Source: Paracoccaceae bacterium (GTDB taxonomy: Bacteria > Pseudomonadota > Alphaproteobacteria > Rhodobacterales > Rhodobacteraceae). Taken from it: 8,266 bases of DNA. This document shows, in pieces, positions 7,182-8,266 of this stretch. A program made the position numbers and the translations under genes. The notes beneath the pieces were generated by a model, which saw only the letters and a program-made list of their open reading frames with translations, ran no database searches and was not told the origin of the DNA. Numbering within the stretch: position 1 is the first letter of the stretch; every line of letters begins with the position of its first letter. The DNA lies in assembly GCA_015485015.1 (NCBI GenBank), contig WFUK01000244.1, positions 1-8,266 of the forward strand, given 5' to 3'.

Positions 7182-7199
7182 GGTGGGATTTATCCCACC
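7182..7199 (+). repeat. GGTGGGA-TTTA-TCCCACC palindrome, REP-like
   Basis: A perfect 7-bp inverted repeat with a TTTA loop occupies the 45-base gap between the chorismate mutase stop and rpsP. With the preceding GTAG it resembles the GTAGGGTGGG...CCCACC extragenic palindromes I recall as widespread in Proteobacteria and cyanobacteria. It has no U-run, so it is unlikely to stop transcription before rpsP. It could act as an mRNA-stabilising or processing hairpin inside the operon. Confidence 0.5.
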
Positions 7200-7226
7200 A
7201 CCCCCAGACATCTTAAGGAGAACAAC

Positions 7227-7613
7227 ATGTCTACTAAAATCCGGCTCGCCCGTGGCGGCTCCAAAAAGCGTCCTTTTTATCGCATCGTTGTGGCTGACAG
7301 CCGCATGCCGCGCGATGGTCGTTTTATTGAAAAAATCGGCACCTATAACCCGCTGCTGCCTAAAGACTCCGAGGAGCGCGTAAAGATCGACCTTGATCGG
7401 GTAAAGCACTGGATGGACCACGGCGCGCAGGTCACCGACCGCGTATCGCGCTTTCTGGAAGCCGCTGGCGTGATCGAAAAGAAATCCCGCAGCAACCCTA
7501 AAAAGGGCGCACCACACAAGGCCGCCGTTGAGCGCGCTGAAGAAAAAGCTGCCAAGCTGGCCGAAGCCAAGGAAGCCGCAGCTGCGCCGGCCGAGGCGGC
7601 TGCTGAAGAATAA
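7227..7613 (+). CDS. rpsP: Ribosomal protein S16 of the 30S subunit
   Basis: S16 is an early-binding 16S rRNA protein needed for 30S assembly. The N-terminal 80 or so residues are a full S16 domain: [41 protein letters not shown], and the segment around [16 protein letters not shown]. The 128-residue product is longer than the E. coli protein (about 82) because of a Lys/Ala/Glu-rich C-terminal tail of roughly 45 residues; such tails are usual in alphaproteobacteria. An AAGGAG site lies 6 bases before the ATG. A strong terminator follows directly, so rpsP ends this operon. That is unusual, since rimM, trmD and rplS commonly follow. Confidence 0.98.
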   Translation: MSTKIRLARGGSKKRPFYRIVVADSRMPRDGRFIEKIGTYNPLLPKDSEERVKIDLDRVKHWMDHGAQVTDRVSRFLEAAGVIEKKSRSNPKKGAPHKAAVERAEEKAAKLAEAKEAAAAPAEAAAEE

Positions 7614-7638
7614 GCCGCCGAACGGTTTGCATTTTTTG

Positions 7639-7669
7639 AAACGCCCCGCCAGTTGCGGGGCGTTTTTTT
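7639..7669 (+). terminator. Strong Rho-independent terminator after rpsP
   Basis: An 11-bp stem with core ACGCCCCGC / GCGGGGCGT, a 5-base CAGTT loop and a run of seven T starts 26 bases after the rpsP stop. It is a textbook intrinsic terminator on the plus strand, ending the ffh-rpsP operon. Confidence 0.93.
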
Positions 7670-7685
7670 GCGCAGTGGCAAGTAC

Positions 7686-7741
7686 TCATACCCCTCTCTG
7701 TAGACATGTCAAATAAGACGTGTCTACAGAGAGGGGTATGA
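7686..7741. repeat. 21-bp perfect inverted repeat with 14-base centre
   Basis: The left arm (7686-7706) and right arm (7721-7741) are perfect reverse complements over 21 bp; the right arm reads TGTCTACAGAGAGGGGTATG plus A. The centre adds a T/G position and a GTC/GAC pair around an AAATAA loop, so the RNA could form a nearly continuous hairpin of about 25 bp. No T-run follows and no clear target-site duplication flanks it. It lies between the rpsP terminator and bluB. A mobile-element remnant, a protein-binding site, or an RNA processing hairpin are all possible. Confidence 0.9.
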
Positions 7742-7820
7742 AGGCTGGAGCGCCCCGTGCCTCTACCATTTGCCACGAAAAACGGTTTCCTTTGCGCGGT
7801 CATAAGTTTAGATTGAGCCT

Positions 7821-8266
7821 ATGGAACATTTCCCCGAAGAATTTTGCGACCAACTGCATGACCTGATGAGCTGGCGGCGCGATGTGCGCCACTTTCAGGC
7901 CGATAAGCCCGTGCCGGAGACCCTGCTCGCCACCGTGCTGGAGGCAATCCGGCTGGCCCCCTCGGTCGGGCTGTCCGAGCCTTGGCGATTGATCGCGGTG
8001 AAATCGCCCAAAGCCCGCGCCAAAACGCTGGCGAATTTCGAGGCGGCGAATGAAAAGGCGCTGGCGGGCTATTCCGGCGAGCGGGCGCAGATATATGCGG
8101 GGCTGAAGCTGAGCGGCATGCGCGATGCGCCGGTGCAGTTGGCGATATTTTGCGATGATGGCACCGATAAGGGCGCGGGGCTTGGGGCGGGCACTATGCC
8201 CGAGGCGCGGCGCTATTCGGTGGTATCTGCGGTGATGAACCTTTGGCTGATGGCGCGGGCGCACGG
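7821..8266 (+). CDS. bluB: BluB, 5,6-dimethylbenzimidazole synthase (5' part)
   Basis: BluB is an oxygen-dependent flavin destructase that breaks down reduced FMN to 5,6-dimethylbenzimidazole, the lower ligand of vitamin B12. The visible 148 codons match the family's nitroreductase-like fold: WRRDVRHF (18-25), whose D21 corresponds to the essential Asp32 of the Sinorhizobium meliloti enzyme; LAPSVGLSEPWR; a GERAQIYAGLKL stretch; MRDAPVQLAIFCD; GLGAGTMPEARRYSVV; and NLWLMARAHG at the window edge. The rest, including the position of the second known catalytic residue (Ser167), lies outside. The start at 7821 gives the right N-terminal length but has only a weak ribosome-binding site. No cobalamin riboswitch or other B12 gene is seen in the window, and its promoter could not be picked confidently in 7742-7820. 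Confidence 0.93.
   Translation, partial: MEHFPEEFCDQLHDLMSWRRDVRHFQADKPVPETLLATVLEAIRLAPSVGLSEPWRLIAVKSPKARAKTLANFEAANEKALAGYSGERAQIYAGLKLSGMRDAPVQLAIFCDDGTDKGAGLGAGTMPEARRYSVVSAVMNLWLMARAH

Noticed and set aside
7686..7741. Inverted repeat as a terminator, CRISPR repeat or integron attC site
   Set aside because: There is no T-run after either arm, only one copy without spacers, and no attC-type GTTRRRY core ends.

Overview
The window looks like chromosomal DNA from a flagellated alphaproteobacterium, most likely Rhodobacterales/Rhodobacteraceae (Roseobacter-like). This rests on moderately high GC, the ffh / chorismate mutase / rpsP order, an rpsP with a long Ala/Lys/Glu-rich tail, a transglycosylase gene joined to flhA, and a Sphaeroides-heme-protein (SHP) operon. 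The assignment is by protein family and gene order recognised from memory; no database search was possible.

Left part (1-3050, minus strand): the end of a flagellar export operon. A secreted lytic-transglycosylase-type protein (2918 to 2106) is followed after 8 bases by flhA (2097 to 10). The flhA stop overlaps the ATG of a further gene running off the window edge, probably fliR. The transglycosylase is expected to open peptidoglycan for the rod, and FlhA is the export-gate membrane protein.

Middle-left (3024-5070, minus strand): a compact three-gene cytochrome operon closed by a hairpin terminator. Its genes encode (i) a cytochrome b561-type membrane protein fused through an extra membrane helix to a periplasmic diheme cytochrome c (DHC) domain, (ii) the monoheme oxygen/NO-binding cytochrome SHP (DUF1924 family), and (iii) a second, free periplasmic DHC. 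The inferred electron path is quinol to b-type hemes to fused DHC to SHP, with free DHC as a second carrier or alternative partner. The fusion plus a second DHC copy is the most distinctive protein-level feature here.

Middle-right (5269-7670, plus strand): a housekeeping operon. A good sigma-70-type promoter precedes ffh (SRP GTPase). A small AroQ-type chorismate mutase overlaps the ffh stop by ATGA. A short palindrome lies at the chorismate mutase stop, then comes rpsP (ribosomal protein S16) and a strong Rho-independent terminator.

Right edge (7671-8266): a striking 21-bp perfect inverted repeat (7686-7741) and then the 5' part of bluB (5,6-dimethylbenzimidazole synthase for vitamin B12). 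The usual rpsP followers rimM, trmD and rplS are absent, so the terminator/palindrome region may be a rearrangement junction.

The only gene-free stretch over 300 bases is 5071-5415, the divergent promoter region between the cytochrome operon and ffh.
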